Source: Juglans regia
Lineage: Eukaryota; Streptophyta; Magnoliopsida; Fagales; Juglandaceae
Reading direction: 5' to 3'
Assembly (NCBI RefSeq): GCF_001411555.2
Contig: NC_049915.1
Location: forward strand, 17,126,640 to 17,190,639
DNA length: 64,000 bases
Position numbers and translations under genes: made by a program. This document shows, piece by piece, positions 35,604-46,782 of this stretch (within the stretch, counting starts at the first letter, position 1; each line of letters opens with the position of its first letter). The notes under the pieces are model-generated. The model made no database searches. It had not been told where the DNA came from and saw only the letters and a list, made by a program, of their open reading frames with translations.

Positions 35604-35865
35604 TATCAATCTTACTCAAGAAACTATACACTCAAATAAATCCAAGCTGGATAATCCAACTCAGCAGCTTACACAGCAGCTCTAGAAGCTTGAATATTCT
35701 CTTTTTTGTTATAACAAACTTGTCTTAGGATTACCTCTTTGTCCTCTGCACACTCACGGCCTGGTGCCTATATAAAGTGGTGTAAGACTTGTTGTACTAA
35801 TACAATACAATATATACATTTACAATATTCAGAGAATATTTCTTTTTATTTTCATTCCTTTATCA
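35604..35865 (+). mobile_element. Copia element, 5' LTR
   Basis: This 262 bp LTR runs from TATCAATCTTACTC to CTTTATCA and is preceded by the target duplication CCTAG (35,599-35,603). Both LTRs begin TATCAA rather than TG. A primer site follows at once. By eye about 11 positions differ from the 3' LTR, roughly 96% identity, so the insertion is fairly recent compared with the gypsy relics. Confidence 0.95.
35769..35776 (+). promoter_or_regulatory. TATA box in the copia 5' LTR
   Basis: TATATAAA about 97 bp before the LTR end, in the position expected for the U3/R boundary of a short copia LTR. The identical motif occurs in the 3' LTR at 39,811-39,818. Confidence 0.7.
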
Positions 35866-35877
35866 TGGTATCAGAGC
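35866..35877 (+). promoter_or_regulatory. Primer binding site of the copia element
   Basis: TGGTATCAGAGC abuts the 5' LTR end and is the exact complement of the 3' end of initiator Met tRNA, the usual primer in plant copia elements. Confidence 0.95.
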
Positions 35878-35913
35878 TGCTATGACTAGAAGTCTCTCTG
35901 ATCCATTTCTACC

Positions 35914-36470
35914 ATGGCCACAAGCTTAACTTCATCTTCCAATCCTATTTCTTCTTCTTTTTCACATTTAGTTACTCTTAAGCTTACTAATGAAAATTTT
36001 TTGCTCTGGAAGGTGCAAATATCGACTTATCTCAGAGGCCAAGACCTCTATTCATATGTCGATGGGACTCGGTCCTCTCCTCCATATATGCTTACTTATG
36101 CATATGGTTCTACCACAAAGATCAATCCTGCCTATCTCTCATGGCAGCACATGGATCAATTCATTTTAAGCATTTTATTTTCATCCTTATCAGATTCCAT
36201 TATTAGTCATGTTATTAATGCAAAAACATCACGAGACCTCTGGGTCTCTCTTGAGAAAATGATCAGTTCCCACTCTCAAGCAAAGGATTCTCAAATCCGA
36301 TTTCAGCTTACCAACATGAGTCGTGGTGAACAAAATATCTCAGATTATTTTAGCAGAGTAAAAATGTTAGTGGACACCCTTGTTGCCACATGAAATAGTG
36401 TCTCCGATAAAGACTTTGTCACATATCTGTTAAATGGTCTTGGGTCCAACTATATAGTGGAATTGAGCAG
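35914..36470 (+). pseudogene. Copia gag, truncated by a stop and deletion
   Basis: The frame from ATG at 35,914 carries the copia gag signature: VTLKLTNENFLLWKVQI near the start, then the region around SRDLWVSLEKMISSHSQ and SRVKMLVDTL. A TGA at 36,391-36,393 ends it, and homologous sequence (DKDFVTYLLNGLG) continues briefly. The zinc knuckle and the catalytic start of the protease are missing, so a deletion joins gag to the protease C-terminus near 36,470. Gag would form the particle that packages element RNA. Confidence 0.9.
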
Positions 36471-37980
36471 ATGCGAGTTGGCAATGGAATTGGGCTACCG
36501 ATTCAAAACATTGGTGATTCTTCACTCTCTCTCAACTCTACCTCTTTTAAACTTCATAATCTTCTTCATGTACCTTCAATGACAAAAAATTTGGTCTCGG
36601 TTATGCAATTTTGTGTTGATAACTCATGCTTTTTTGAATTCCATGCAACTCATTTTTTGGTAAAGGACAATCGGACCAACAAGCTCCCCATTAGCAGTCC
36701 AACGAGTAATTGCCTCTATCTTTTTCCATCATCTCTTCAATCTGCATCTCCATCAGCTCACATTGGTGAAAAAGTTTCTCTGGATTGTTGGCATCAAAGG
36801 CTTGGTCATCCGTCTCTTGCAATTGTTGCTCGCGTCCTGCGCACCACCTGCTTGCCATATTTCCCCAACACCTCTTTTAATTGTTCTCAATGTCCTCTTG
36901 CAAAGGCCCATCAGTTACCTTTTAAATTGGGCACCACACATTATGTTAAACCTTTAGACGTATTATGGGCTGATGTATGGGGCCCGACCCCTTTTGTTTC
37001 AAGAAATGGTTTCAAGTATTATCTATCAATAGTGGATCATTTTACTAGATTTACATGGTTCTTTCCTCTTAAAAACAAATATGATGTTCTTAATGCTTTT
37101 TCTTCTTTTATTTCTTTTGTTGAAAGATTTTTTGACTAAAAAATTATTTCTATTCAAAGGGACGCAGGAGGAGAATTTCATCCTCCTACAAATCTTTGTA
37201 AAAACCTTGGAATCACACATTGATTTTCTTGTCCTCACACACATTAACAAAATGGACTTGTTTAAAGAAAACATCGACATATTGTCAAAACTGGTCTTGC
37301 ACTTTTAGCTCAGGCCACTCTTCCTTTATTTTATTGGGATGATGTGTTTGAGACAACCACTTATCTTATTAATTTTCTCCCCACACCAATTTTGCAAAAT
37401 CGTTCTCCGTATTTTATGGTGTACCACAAACCCCCAGATTATTCTTTTTTAAAGGTTTTTGGTTGTGAATGTTGGCCAAATATATGTCCTTACAATCGTC
37501 ATAAACTAAGTTTCCGCTCCACATCATGTCTCTTTCTTGGATATAGTCCATATCACAAAGGTTACAAATGTTTTGATCAACATTCCAACCGCCTTTATAT
37601 TTCTCGAGATGTTGTTTCAATGAGAAAAGCTTTCCTCACCGTCAGCCCACAAAAACTCAATCTCACGCCCAGCCCAACCCACAAATTGTTTCTCTTCCTT
37701 GCGCCTCCATTCTGGGCCCTGCTCCCACCCCCCTCTCTTATTTCTCTTCTCAACACTCTAATCACCTTTGGCCCACATCACAACTCAGGCCCATCAACAC
37801 AACTTCTCCTCAGCCCATCATTAATTCACTCAATACCCACCATGAACCCACTTCAGACTCATCCTCCTCTACGGACTCTGCTATTTCTCCCCAAAATCTC
37901 TCTGAACCGAATCCTACATCCAGTCCTCTCACCGAATCTTCCCTCTTACCTTTTCAAAATCCTCCTCTTTTAACTCCTCC
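36471..37980 (+). pseudogene. Copia protease tail and integrase, broken
   Basis: The segment opens with the end of the protease region (LHNLLHVPSMTKNLVSV). The GAG-pre-integrase zinc module follows, with both His (WHQRLGHPSL) and both Cys (CSQCPLAKAHQ). The integrase core shows Asp residues in VLWADVWGP and LSIVDHFTRF. A stop at about 37,137 ends the frame. Downstream the codon after QNGLV, where the family has its catalytic Glu, is TAA (37,263-37,265). The region FGCECWPNICPYNRHKL and the following FLGYSP motif (37,344-37,640) are readable, then a frameshift leads into decayed sequence. It cannot make an active integrase. Confidence 0.9.
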
Positions 37981-38044
37981 CCGTTCTCCCATAATTACAC
38001 GATCCCATAAGAATTCTTCTCATCCCCGCATCGTCACTGACGCC

Positions 38045-39580
38045 ATGGTTCCATATTCAACTCGCCACTGCTATCTCTCCACTACCATAACTCCCGATTA
38101 TCCCACTTCCTTCATTGTTGCCTTAAAATTTCCTGAATGGAAATCAACATTGACCAAAGAATTTGAAGCCTTTGTCAAAACAAACACATGGATCCTTGTA
38201 CCTCCATCCTCTATTTCTAATGTCATTGGTTGCAGGTGGGTATTTCGTACCAAGCTAAGACCCGATGGCTCTATTGAATGAAGGAAAGCGAGGCTTGTTG
38301 CTAAAGGCTTCCACCAACAACAAGATATTGACTGTACTGAGACTTTCAGTCTTGTGGTAAAACCCTCAACCATTCGTTTAGTTTTATCTCTTGTTGTTTC
38401 TAAAGGTTGGAATCTTAGGCAAATTGACATACAAAATGCCTTTCTTCATGGCACTCTCACTAAGACTGTCTTCATGCAACAACCGTAAGGATTCATTGAT
38501 CGTGTGCAGCCTGATTTTGTCAATAAATTAAATAAGGCCATTAATGGTCTTAAGCAAGCTCCAAGAGCTTTGTTCTCGGAACTTAGCTCCTGGCTCCATA
38601 ACTATGGTTTTGTGGCTTCTAAGGATGACCCATAATTGTTTATTCTGCATAGAAGTAATCTCTGTATTTTTATTCTTGTATATGAGGACGATATGATCAT
38701 TACATCATCATCTAACTCTGTTGTTGATCAATTACTTGAATCCTCGGGTCGTGCCTTTCCTGTCACAGATTTGGGTCATTTGTTTTATTTTCTTAGCTTG
38801 GAGCTTAATTACCTCCGTGATGGTTTACATCTTTCACAAAGAAAATACATTTATGATTTGTTAAAGAAAACTAATATGCTTGGTGCCAATCCAATTTCCT
38901 CTCCCATGTCCGCTTCAACCCGACTCTCTAAATTTGATTCTCCTTCTTCTGAAAATGTCACTTTGTTTCGAAGCATTGTTGGTAGTCTTTGGTACCTTTC
39001 TCTAACTCTACCTGATGTTTCATTTGCTATTAACAAAGTTTAACAATTCATGCATGAACCAAAAAACACTCACTGGAGAGCAGTAAAAAAAATTCTTAGA
39101 TATCTCAAATCCACCATTAATCATGGATTGTTTTTCTCCAACAAAAGAACTGGTTTTACACTTCATGCATACTCAGATGCAGACTGGGCTGGATGCCCTA
39201 ATGATAGGTGGTCTACAGGAGGTTTTTGTATATTTTTGGGCAATCATTTGATTTCTTGGAGTTTCCGTAAGCAACATATTGTTGCTCGTTCAAGCACGGA
39301 GGCTGAATACAAATCCTTGGCCAACACAACAACAAAACTTATCTGGTTACAAACCTTGATCAAGGATCTTGGTTTCTCACTTTTTCAACCACCTGTTCTG
39401 GGGTGTGATAACCTTAGAGCAACATACTTAAGCTCCAATCCAGTTTATCACTCAAGAACCAAGCATATGGATGTGGATTTTCACTTTGTCCGAGATAGAG
39501 TAGCAGCAAAGATTCCTCAAATTCAATTCTGCAGCAGCAAATATAAACTTGTTGATGTGTTCACTAAGCCACTAGTTTTT
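38045..39580 (+). pseudogene. Copia reverse transcriptase and RNase H, broken
   Basis: RT starts around WKSTLTKEFEAFVKTNTW and GCRWVFRTKLRPDGS, with a TGA at about 38,279. The first catalytic Asp is in [11 protein letters not shown]. The palm motif reads VYEDDM where the family has VYVDD, so both Asp remain but a Val is now Glu. Further stops lie near 38,487, 38,635 and 39,042. RNase H is well preserved (39,050-39,580): SDADWAGCPNDRWSTGG, ARSSTEAEYKSLA, and the HSRTKHMDVDFHFVRD tail. The order gag, protease, integrase, RT, RNase H confirms Ty1/copia. Confidence 0.93.
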
Positions 39581-39632
39581 TATTGTTTCTTCAGTCTAAG
39601 ATCGAGCCTTATTGTGATTGATACGTCAATTG

Positions 39633-39645
39633 ACTTGAGGGGGCG
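39633..39645 (+). promoter_or_regulatory. Polypurine tract of the copia element
   Basis: GACTTGAGGGGGCG-type purine run directly before the 3' LTR at 39,646. It is the standard priming site for plus-strand DNA synthesis. Confidence 0.85.
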
Positions 39646-39907
39646 TATCAACCTTACTCAAGAAACTATACACTCAAATAAATCCAAGCTGGATAATCCA
39701 ACTCAGCAGCTTACACAGCAGCTCTAGAAGCTTCAATATTCTCTTTTTTGTTATAACAAACTTGTCTTAGGATTACCTTTTTATCCTCTGCACACTCATG
39801 GCCTGGTGCCTATATAAAGTGGTGTAAGACTCGTTGTACTGATACAATACAATATATACATTTGCAATATTCAGAGAATGCTTCTTTTTATTTTCATTCC
39901 TTCATCA
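39646..39907 (+). mobile_element. Copia element, 3' LTR
   Basis: 262 bp, the same length as the 5' LTR, starting TATCAACCTTACTC and ending CTTCATCA. It is followed by the second target duplication CCTAG (39,908-39,912). The whole element is 4304 bp (35,604-39,907). The flanks close up to sequence matching 45,388 and 50,219 in the other segmental copies, confirming the insertion site. Confidence 0.95.
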
Positions 39908-40443
39908 CCTAGAAATCCCGCAGAAGGTATTCTTCCTTTGTCAAATACCCCTATATTTTTGGGTTAATCTCAAAATTAATCCCTTGATTTTTGAGAATTT
40001 GCAAAAAGCTTATTAGGTGTTTTATTTTCAAAATTAACTAATTGAATTTACATTTTTCTACAATTAAACTCTCTCCATCCGTATAAAAGCCTTGTTCAGG
40101 TTCTTAATACGTACCATTATTTGTGGATGTGACATGATTTCAGTTAGCAAGTTTCAGATTAAACTCCATCTTTTCTACAAATCAAATTCTAGTAATATTA
40201 TAAAAACGTGTCATATATAACGGACTTATAAATTTTTAATATAATTAAAATAAAATAATGCTGGTATTTATCTTACACAAAAAATATACAGTCACAATTG
40301 CTTGTGTGACATGTATTAATTGAATTCATGTGTCGATAATTTAATAACAACTACTTACAATGACGTGTCACATAACAAGTGTACTTGAGTAATTAAGAAT
40401 AATAATAAGATTGAAGATGAAGAAAATTTCTGATTTACATATA

Positions 40444-40445
<2 letters not shown>

Positions 40446-40491
<46 letters not shown>
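40446..40491 (+). repeat. (AT)n microsatellite
   Basis: A 46 bp perfect AT/TA run, the longest in the window. It can fold back and is likely hypervariable. Confidence 0.95.
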
Positions 40492-40493
<2 letters not shown>

Positions 40494-40758
40494 AAAGAGC
40501 AGTCACAAAGAGCAATTCATTAATCACAAATCTCAGTTTTCCTGAGAGTGTTAAAAATATTCTAATTTTGTACATTAATGCAACCAGTAAATCAAAATTA
40601 AAAAAAAAAAAAGGAAAAAAAACATAGCAAATTAAGGAGAGTTGCACACCTCTAGATATTTAGGAAATGCTCTAAATAAATGTTCATTCCATGATCAAAG
40701 AGTTATCTTGCAACAGGCAGCCTCCAGTATCAGAAGATAGGTATAAATACCTTATACA

Positions 40759-40866
40759 CACTACAAGAAAAACAAACTTTTGTGGTCATTTAATTGCGGC
40801 ATTTTAACTGTAAATAGTCATTTCATTAAAATTAACTGGTCACAAATAAGCAGTTTTCTTGTAGTG
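40759..40866. mobile_element. CACTA MITE with 3 bp target duplication
   Basis: Starts CACTACAAGAAAA and ends TTTTCTTGTAGTG, flanked by ACA on both sides (40,756-40,758 and 40,867-40,869). At 108 bp it has no coding capacity. Its interior (TTTGTGGTCATTTAATTGCGG and a complementary arm) matches the MITE at 62,172. Confidence 0.92.
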
Positions 40867-42023
40867 ACAAGCATAAACTTACGCATGTTTATGCATGCTC
40901 TCAGTCGCTACACATCTTGACTCCAAAAAGTTTATGATCATGACCTCAGATGGACTTCAGACAAAGACAGTGTACCTCCAACCGCACGCATTTTTCAGAT
41001 AGCATTCGCACAATGCAGAGTTTTGAATCGTCTACAAGCATCAGATTAGAAGGAACAAATTATAAGTTTACCAACACGATTATTCAAGCTAATAATTTTA
41101 CGACTTTAAGTGGAAGAAAGATAAACAAATCAAATAGATTGTTCATTTAATGTAAGCAAATTAAAGAGAAACACTTATGTTTTCAGAAAATGATTTACAC
41201 AATATTTTTCATAAGAGTAACATCATTTTATAAAAATATCCTCATTTTATAATATTGTTATACAATGTATTGTAATGTATTATGTGTATATCATTACTTG
41301 ACATAGTACTTTAATATTATAATACTTCAAATTTAGTTATATATAATAAAAAGAGTATATATATTAATAATGAGATGAATAACATTAAACAACGTCAGCG
41401 TATAAATTTCTTTTGTATAAGTTTTTAGCGTAGATCACCAACAGTTCACTAAAACAAATGATCTTATTAATTAATATATACTTTTTTTCAATCTCCCTTT
41501 TCCAGAGACAGAAAATGGGTCATGATCACCCTTTTTTAATTTTTGAACTATAACTATTTTTTATATATATTATTCAATTTCTAGTTACAACGTCTCAGAA
41601 TTAATTGAGATCATTAAAAAAATATATGTACAATTTAATCTTAAACCTAAAAAGTTTGACCCCAAAAATGTTTAGCAATCACAAATTGTTGTTTTTAAAA
41701 AATTCATAACACTGATCAATCCTTTCTTAACTCTATTCAATCTCCTCCGTTTCTTACTTGAATTAAGTTTATGTTTACCAGTCCGGCGCAAAAGAGATCT
41801 GATAAATGTAATTGCTAGAAAAGGCCGAATTTCTTGTATAAGTGTAACCAAATCAATCATAGGAGTAAAATTAACTCTCCCTTTTTCAAAAGTATTATTA
41901 AACCATAAAAAAGGAGAAAAATATTACCATCAAGATCCTAAACATAAATATATGCTTTCAGCTTTTGCAAAACCAACCAAACTTGGAGCAATAGACGGCA
42001 GCAACATTCATTAACCAAATTTA

Positions 42024-43301
42024 ACTAAAGGGACGTAAGATATCTTCGCCACTCTCGCCCTTGATCTTTCTCACAAAATCGTTCCAGCAGAGGACATTCG
42101 AAGATATAAAGTTGCTGCAGTGAGAGGGGCGCACCATTCTTTGGAAAGGAGTCGAGCTTTTCGCACTTATCGATACAAAGTTTTCGGAGTGAGGCAGGTA
42201 GGACATCCTCGGAAAAAGACACGAACTCTCCACACTCAGAGATAAAGAGTTCCTTAAGACCTTTGATTTCTTGAAAGCCCTTAGAAGATAGGCGTTTCAG
42301 ATTCGGGAAGTCTTTGATGGTGAGGCTTGTTAGAGATTCAGGCAGCATCTTCTCTGGAAAGGACTCCAGATGCGGATATTTACTAATTTCAAGGTTATCA
42401 AGAGAGGTAAGTTTGTTCAACCCCCAATCGAGCAAGGCATTGATGATTTTATGATGAGATATTGAGAGTGAAGTTATGCTGGTAGGAAAACCTCCTTCCG
42501 GAAAGGATACGTCTGGACAACTGTCTATTGTCAACTTTTGAAGAGAGGTATGGCTTTGTATGCCTATGGGTAGGCTGCGCACTTGGTCACATCCAGATAT
42601 ATCAAGCTCTCTCAGGTTGCAGGGAGAAAGGATTCTTGGTCCCAGGAGAAATCAAGACTCTGACACCTTTCAATATAAATGTGAACTAGACTGCTGAGAG
42701 AGTGTATACCTCTTGGTAAGGATTTAAGCTTTTCACAAAATGAGACATCAATGCTTTCAAGAAACGAGTTATGCTGTAAGCTTGCCGCTATTGACTCCAG
42801 CTTTGGACAACTTCTCATACGGAGGCTTCTAAGTGTTGCAGGTAATTCTCCACTTGATGTCAAGAGTTGCAAGGATGGACAGTAGCAAATTTCCAAGTAC
42901 TCAAGACGAGATGCAGTACTGCTGCTGCAACTGTAGCCATCATCATCCACCAACAAGAACTGCAGGTTCTTGCATTCACTTACCACTAGCCGCTCTAGAG
43001 TTGGAGGTAGCTGGCCTGTTGCAATATGCTCTAGCGAATCACATTTTACAATTCGAATCAACTTAAGACATGAAGTGCTGTTGTACATCATTGCCTTTGG
43101 TAAGGATTCCAGGGCTATGCAAGTATTGATCTCGATTTGTGTGAGCTTGGATAGCCAACCCTGTTGCAGCCGTTCTTCTACTACTTCCTCTGACACCAAA
43201 GAAACTAGTTTGGGACATCTATCAATGTGCAGATGACGAAGACTTGGAAGATGTCGCAGGAGTGATCCCTCAGCATCTGACCACAAATGTGTCATGATCA
43301 A
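42024..43301 (-). pseudogene. CNL resistance gene, LRR 3' fragment
   Basis: On the minus strand this encodes about 415 residues of leucine-rich repeats of the CNL type: LRHLHIDRCPKLVSL, LTQIEINTCIALESLP, LERLVVSECKNLQFL, LRSLRMRSCPKLESI, LTSLTIKDFPNLKRLS, LQQLYIFECPLLERFC. Two frames are joined by a frameshift near 42,630-42,650. The end, ECPLLERFCEKDQGREW, matches the usual CNL C-terminus but slips frame in the last residues. No NB-ARC lies upstream. A TTGCCAG/G at about 43,306 could be a 3' splice site, so this may be a last exon. The N-terminal CNL fragment at 22 kb lies downstream on the same strand, so the two are not consecutive exons. Homologous LRRs read pathogen cues; this fragment is decayed. 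Confidence 0.92.
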
Positions 43302-43367
43302 CTCCTGGCAATTGAAAATGGTTAATCAGCTGCAGAGTTGAATCATGTATTCTATATAAGGACGCTA

Positions 43368-43730
43368 GAGCTCTCGCAGGCTCCACTATGTATTTTTTTT
43401 TTTTTTTAACATAGATTTTTTTGACACTTTTAAATATTTTTAAAAATAAAATAAATTTAGAAATCATTAAAAAACACATTCTTAATTAAAAAAAAAAAAC
43501 CATTAAAAAATACTTCTTTAATCACGAAATAAAATAAAAAATCATAAAAAATATTTTTTATTTTACTTTGTGATTAAGGAAATATTTTTTTAATGATATT
43601 GTGAATTTCTTTTTTATTTTTTTAAAATATTTAAAATTATTAAAACAAATCTATATAAAAAAAGAACTAAAAAAAACACATAATAAAACGTATGTTTTAG
43701 AGCCTAGCGAGAGTCCGAGAGCTCTAACAT
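43368..43730. mobile_element. Foldback element in segmental copy 3
   Basis: Ends GCTAGAGCTCTCGCAGGCTC and GAGTCCGAGAGCTCTAAC are imperfect inverted repeats. The AT-rich core is itself a long imperfect palindrome (TTAATCACGAAATAAAATAA near 43,520 against TTTTACTTTGTGATTAAGG near 43,560). Copy 4 has unrelated sequence at this site. A related sequence with CTAGCGAGAGCTCC lies near 30,440. Confidence 0.6.
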
Positions 43731-46314
43731 TATTCTATATATATATAAAAAGTGACAACAACATTAATTTATATATTTAATCATTTTAACTCTTTTCCAA
43801 CAAATAAAATTCATTAATTACTTCTGCATCCATCTTATTCTTCAATGCTTTCATTTTCAATGTAGATTAATTACCAGATAATTTTTCAAAAAACTGATCC
43901 TGCGTGATTGGAAAAGTTTCCTCAGGATTAATGGAGGCGATTGGAGGTAAGCCATGCAACTCCCATAGGCATGGTTAGAGGGTCATGTGGCCCCATTTCC
44001 TCATTTTGACAAGTAATAATTATTAAGTAAATTCTGAGTTCAAATTCTTATAATTTCATACTTCTATTGATTTAATTAATACATTTTACATGTTGTCCTA
44101 CTTATTAAAGAGCAATCTGACCCAATACATGATGTCATGGACAATATAAGTGTATAATATAAATAATTAAATTATCTCATTGTCCTGATCGAACAGTGCT
44201 TGTTGTACCTTATGTGGACTCGATCGTGTCTTGCCATGCATGTCGATCAGTGGCCAATATATTATATATCTCCAATAACATGAGTCAATTAAATTTAAAC
44301 TAATGGTGGTTTAATAATCTTGTGGTTCACTTTGATCTGCTCATTGTCTTGGTCCAAGAGTCCCTGTACCTTCCGTGCGTGGACTAGACTAGTCTTGCTC
44401 AATAAATTTTGTAGGCATATTTTATATACTTATTTCTCTTCTTGAAAATTTAGTTAATAACTCTTGAAGTTTAAACTGAAACTAGTACTGCACCAGCCTG
44501 GCCTGCTCCAAGTGGCGTGTATCATGCATGGGTAACCAACTCCAAGTTATAATAATAAATGATTCGACCAAAACATAGAAATATAACTATATATATATAT
44601 ATATAGTTATCATGATCCCAAAACTCTTTTGGCGCATGCATGCTTGTTAAGCTAAAAAAAAAAAGATTTAGGGGTAGGTGAAACTAGATCAGGCACAACA
44701 TGAGTCAAGATAAGGATATTTTTTAGCAATTAATTTGGATGTATTCTTCTTGGAGTTTGGTTCCACATCGATCCATCCAACTTGAGGACGTTGCTGCGAA
44801 GTTTCCATTCTCCATGTGAGTGGGGACGTTGAGCGCAGTTGGTAAAATTATTTGTTCTTGTCTCACGTTGTCATGATGTTGATCTATAATATAATATAAT
44901 CGCACCAAATAATAAAGGTGTGAGCTAGGACAGAAATTTTTCTTTTGACTAATAAATTCGGCCTTTTACTACATGATGATCAAAATCAAGTATCAATACC
45001 TTTATGCTCTATCATGCCTAATTCTCAAACCGGCCTTGACGCGGTTTAGTTCGCAAAAATATTAACATTTCCTTCGATATTTATATTTCTAGAAATATAA
45101 TGTTTGAGAATGTAGATACTTGAAAGTATATTAAATTTACATTTGAAAGTGATTGAGGCCGGGAATATGATTGAATTCTCAGTATCATATATATAAAAGG
45201 ATAAATTATATTTGCAGTCTTATGCTATATATACATCGCACATTCTTTAAAAAAAAAAAAAAAAAATTTAAGACCTATATTTTAATTTTTAATAGTGAGT
45301 TTTGCTTTCTTTCAGATGGAATGCTTGTGTACACCCTAAGATTTTACCCAAGATTACTCTTATAAAATCTCTATGTTTGTAAAATTCCTAGGAATCCTTA
45401 ATACCCCTGGAATCCTGCAGAAAGTATTCGTCCTTTCCCAAATACCCCTATATTTTTGGGTTAATCCCAAAATTAATCCCTTGATTTTCGAGAATTTGCA
45501 AAAAGCTTATTAGATTTTTTATTTTCACAATTACCTAATTGAATATACATTTTTTTTACAATTAATTAAACTCTTCTATCCATCTTCTATCAAATTCACT
45601 TATAATGGCAATGATATTTATTTATATATTATATAAACAATATTATTTATGTAATTGTAAAAGTTTTAAAAGGTTATTTTTGTACTCTTATAAAAAAAAA
45701 TGACATTCTAAGAGAGGTGCGAATGTCGATTCCCTTCTCGATCTTTATGTAATTACAAATACATCAAACTTAAATTATTGATTAAAAATAATTTTTGTAA
45801 CTACAAAGTTAAAAAAAAAAAAAAAAAAAAGCTATTTCCGTCCGCTTATAAAAAAAGAAATATGAAAACAAGTGGGAATGTCGAATTGGATTCTCTTATT
45901 TAGAAGGGGGTCCACATTTCCTTCAAAAATGGGTTAGATAGAATTAATTGGAATCTAAATTCAACGAGCGTTTGGATTTCTTCATTTGTTTTTACAATTA
46001 TTCTCATCTTATTTAATTATTATAATTTTTTTAAATCTCACACAAAATAAAATAAATAATTTAACATTTCTAAATTTTAAAATAAAAATAATATTAAAAA
46101 AATATTTTATAATAATATTTTATTTAATTTTTAACTATTATCTCAATTCATTTTATCTCATCTATAAAAATAAAACGAATACAGTCCACTCAAACAAGAT
46201 AATCACATAAGCTAGATTTCTAAAATTCTAAAAATTACCACATCCAAAGGGCCAATTTTATTTAATATATTCTATCACTTTTTAGTATTTTTTATCATCA
46301 CTCCAACATCCTAA

Positions 46315-46531
46315 GATCAGGTTTGGGGGTGAGATGAAAATTTTATATTTTATTTTAGTATTTAAAGTATTATATTTTAGTATTATTATTATGTTGAAAT
46401 TTGAAAAAATTGAATTGAGATTTGAAAAAGTTGAATTATTTATTATATTTTATATGGAGATTTGAAAAAGATATAATAATAAGATAAAATAAGATGAAAA
46501 TTTTATGTCTCATCCCATCCCAAATCTGCCC
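46315..46531. mobile_element. Harbinger-like MITE with an empty site in copy 4
   Basis: The 217 bp insert runs from GATCAGGTTTGGGGGTGAGA to CATCCCATCCCAAATCTGCC, an imperfect inverted pair. It is flanked by TAA (also readable as CTAA). Copy 4 has the uninterrupted sequence ACATCCTAAATGTTTT at 51,104-51,119, an empty site that proves insertion after duplication. A three-base TAA duplication and GTTTGG ends fit PIF/Harbinger. Confidence 0.88.
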
Positions 46532-46644
46532 TAAATGTTCTTCTGGCACAAACTGCGAGAGACCACATTTTCTGTCTAAAAAGTACATCAAGTTTTTCAA
46601 TTACATCGTATTTGCCACTCAAGTAAGCTGAGAAGTGGCGGGCC

Positions 46645-46782
46645 TTTATAAAAGTATGAGATATGCTATACATCAGCCTACACTCTCCACACACCATGAT
46701 TTCAATTTTTTTTTTCACTCAACACACTAAGTTTGTTGAGGTTGATGTAAATAGTAGGCTGATGTAAATATTTTTCCTAAAA
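46645..46782. mobile_element. Short hairpin MITE, ACATCAGCCTAC family
   Basis: An inverted pair TACATCAGCCTAC (46,668) / GTAGGCTGATGTA (46,756) encloses CACACCATGATTTCAATTTT and a poly-T. The same element in reverse orientation is at about 62,845-62,975. At about 130 bp it is non-coding. Confidence 0.75.

Larger units (their letters stand above)
32231..40140 (-). repeat. Segmental unit, copy 2, split by CACTA 2 and copia
   Basis: Pieces of the unit survive at 32,270-32,321 (TGGTTCACTTTGATATGCTC, matching 44,323), 34,903-35,603 and 39,908-40,140. The last piece (AATACCCCTATATTTTTGGG) matches 45,440 and 50,257. The breakpoints coincide exactly with the transposon ends, so the unit was continuous before the insertions. 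A degenerate GTTTGG/AACCCAAA-type MITE lies at about 35,045-35,160. No gene is visible in the pieces. Confidence 0.8.
40141..42023. other. AT-rich intergenic stretch with small repeats
   Basis: Apart from the (AT)n run and the CACTA MITE listed separately I see no gene here. The part next to the LRR relic (41,880-42,023) would be its 3' untranslated region. The frame 41,672-41,860 on the minus strand has no recognisable domain. Confidence 0.6.
43300..46545 (-). repeat. Segmental unit, copy 3
   Basis: Closely similar to copy 4 (47,800-51,125) over almost its full length. Shared markers include CAGCTGCARAGTTGAATCATG, GTGACAACAACATTAATTTA, TGATTGGAAAAGTTTCCTCA, GTCATGTGGCCCCATTT, AAACCGGCCTTGACGCGG and TTACCACATCCAAAGGGCC. 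In a 205 bp test stretch (44,730-44,935 against 49,500-49,705) I count about six differences. It begins right beside the LRR relic. It is interrupted by a foldback element (43,368-43,730) and a Harbinger-like MITE (46,315). A further shared MITE-like stretch sits at 45,965-46,195. No coding region is visible. Confidence 0.85.

Noticed and set aside
21870..43301. A single CNL gene with a giant intron joining the N-terminal and LRR fragments
   Set aside because: Both are on the minus strand, but the LRR part lies upstream of the N-terminal part, so they cannot be exons of one transcript in this order.
44723..44908. 61-residue frame repeated almost identically at 49,499-49,684, possibly a conserved small protein
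   Set aside because: Copies 1 and 2 of the same segmental unit have indels that are not multiples of three in this stretch (near 30,945 and 35,470). The similarity reflects recent duplication, not protein constraint.
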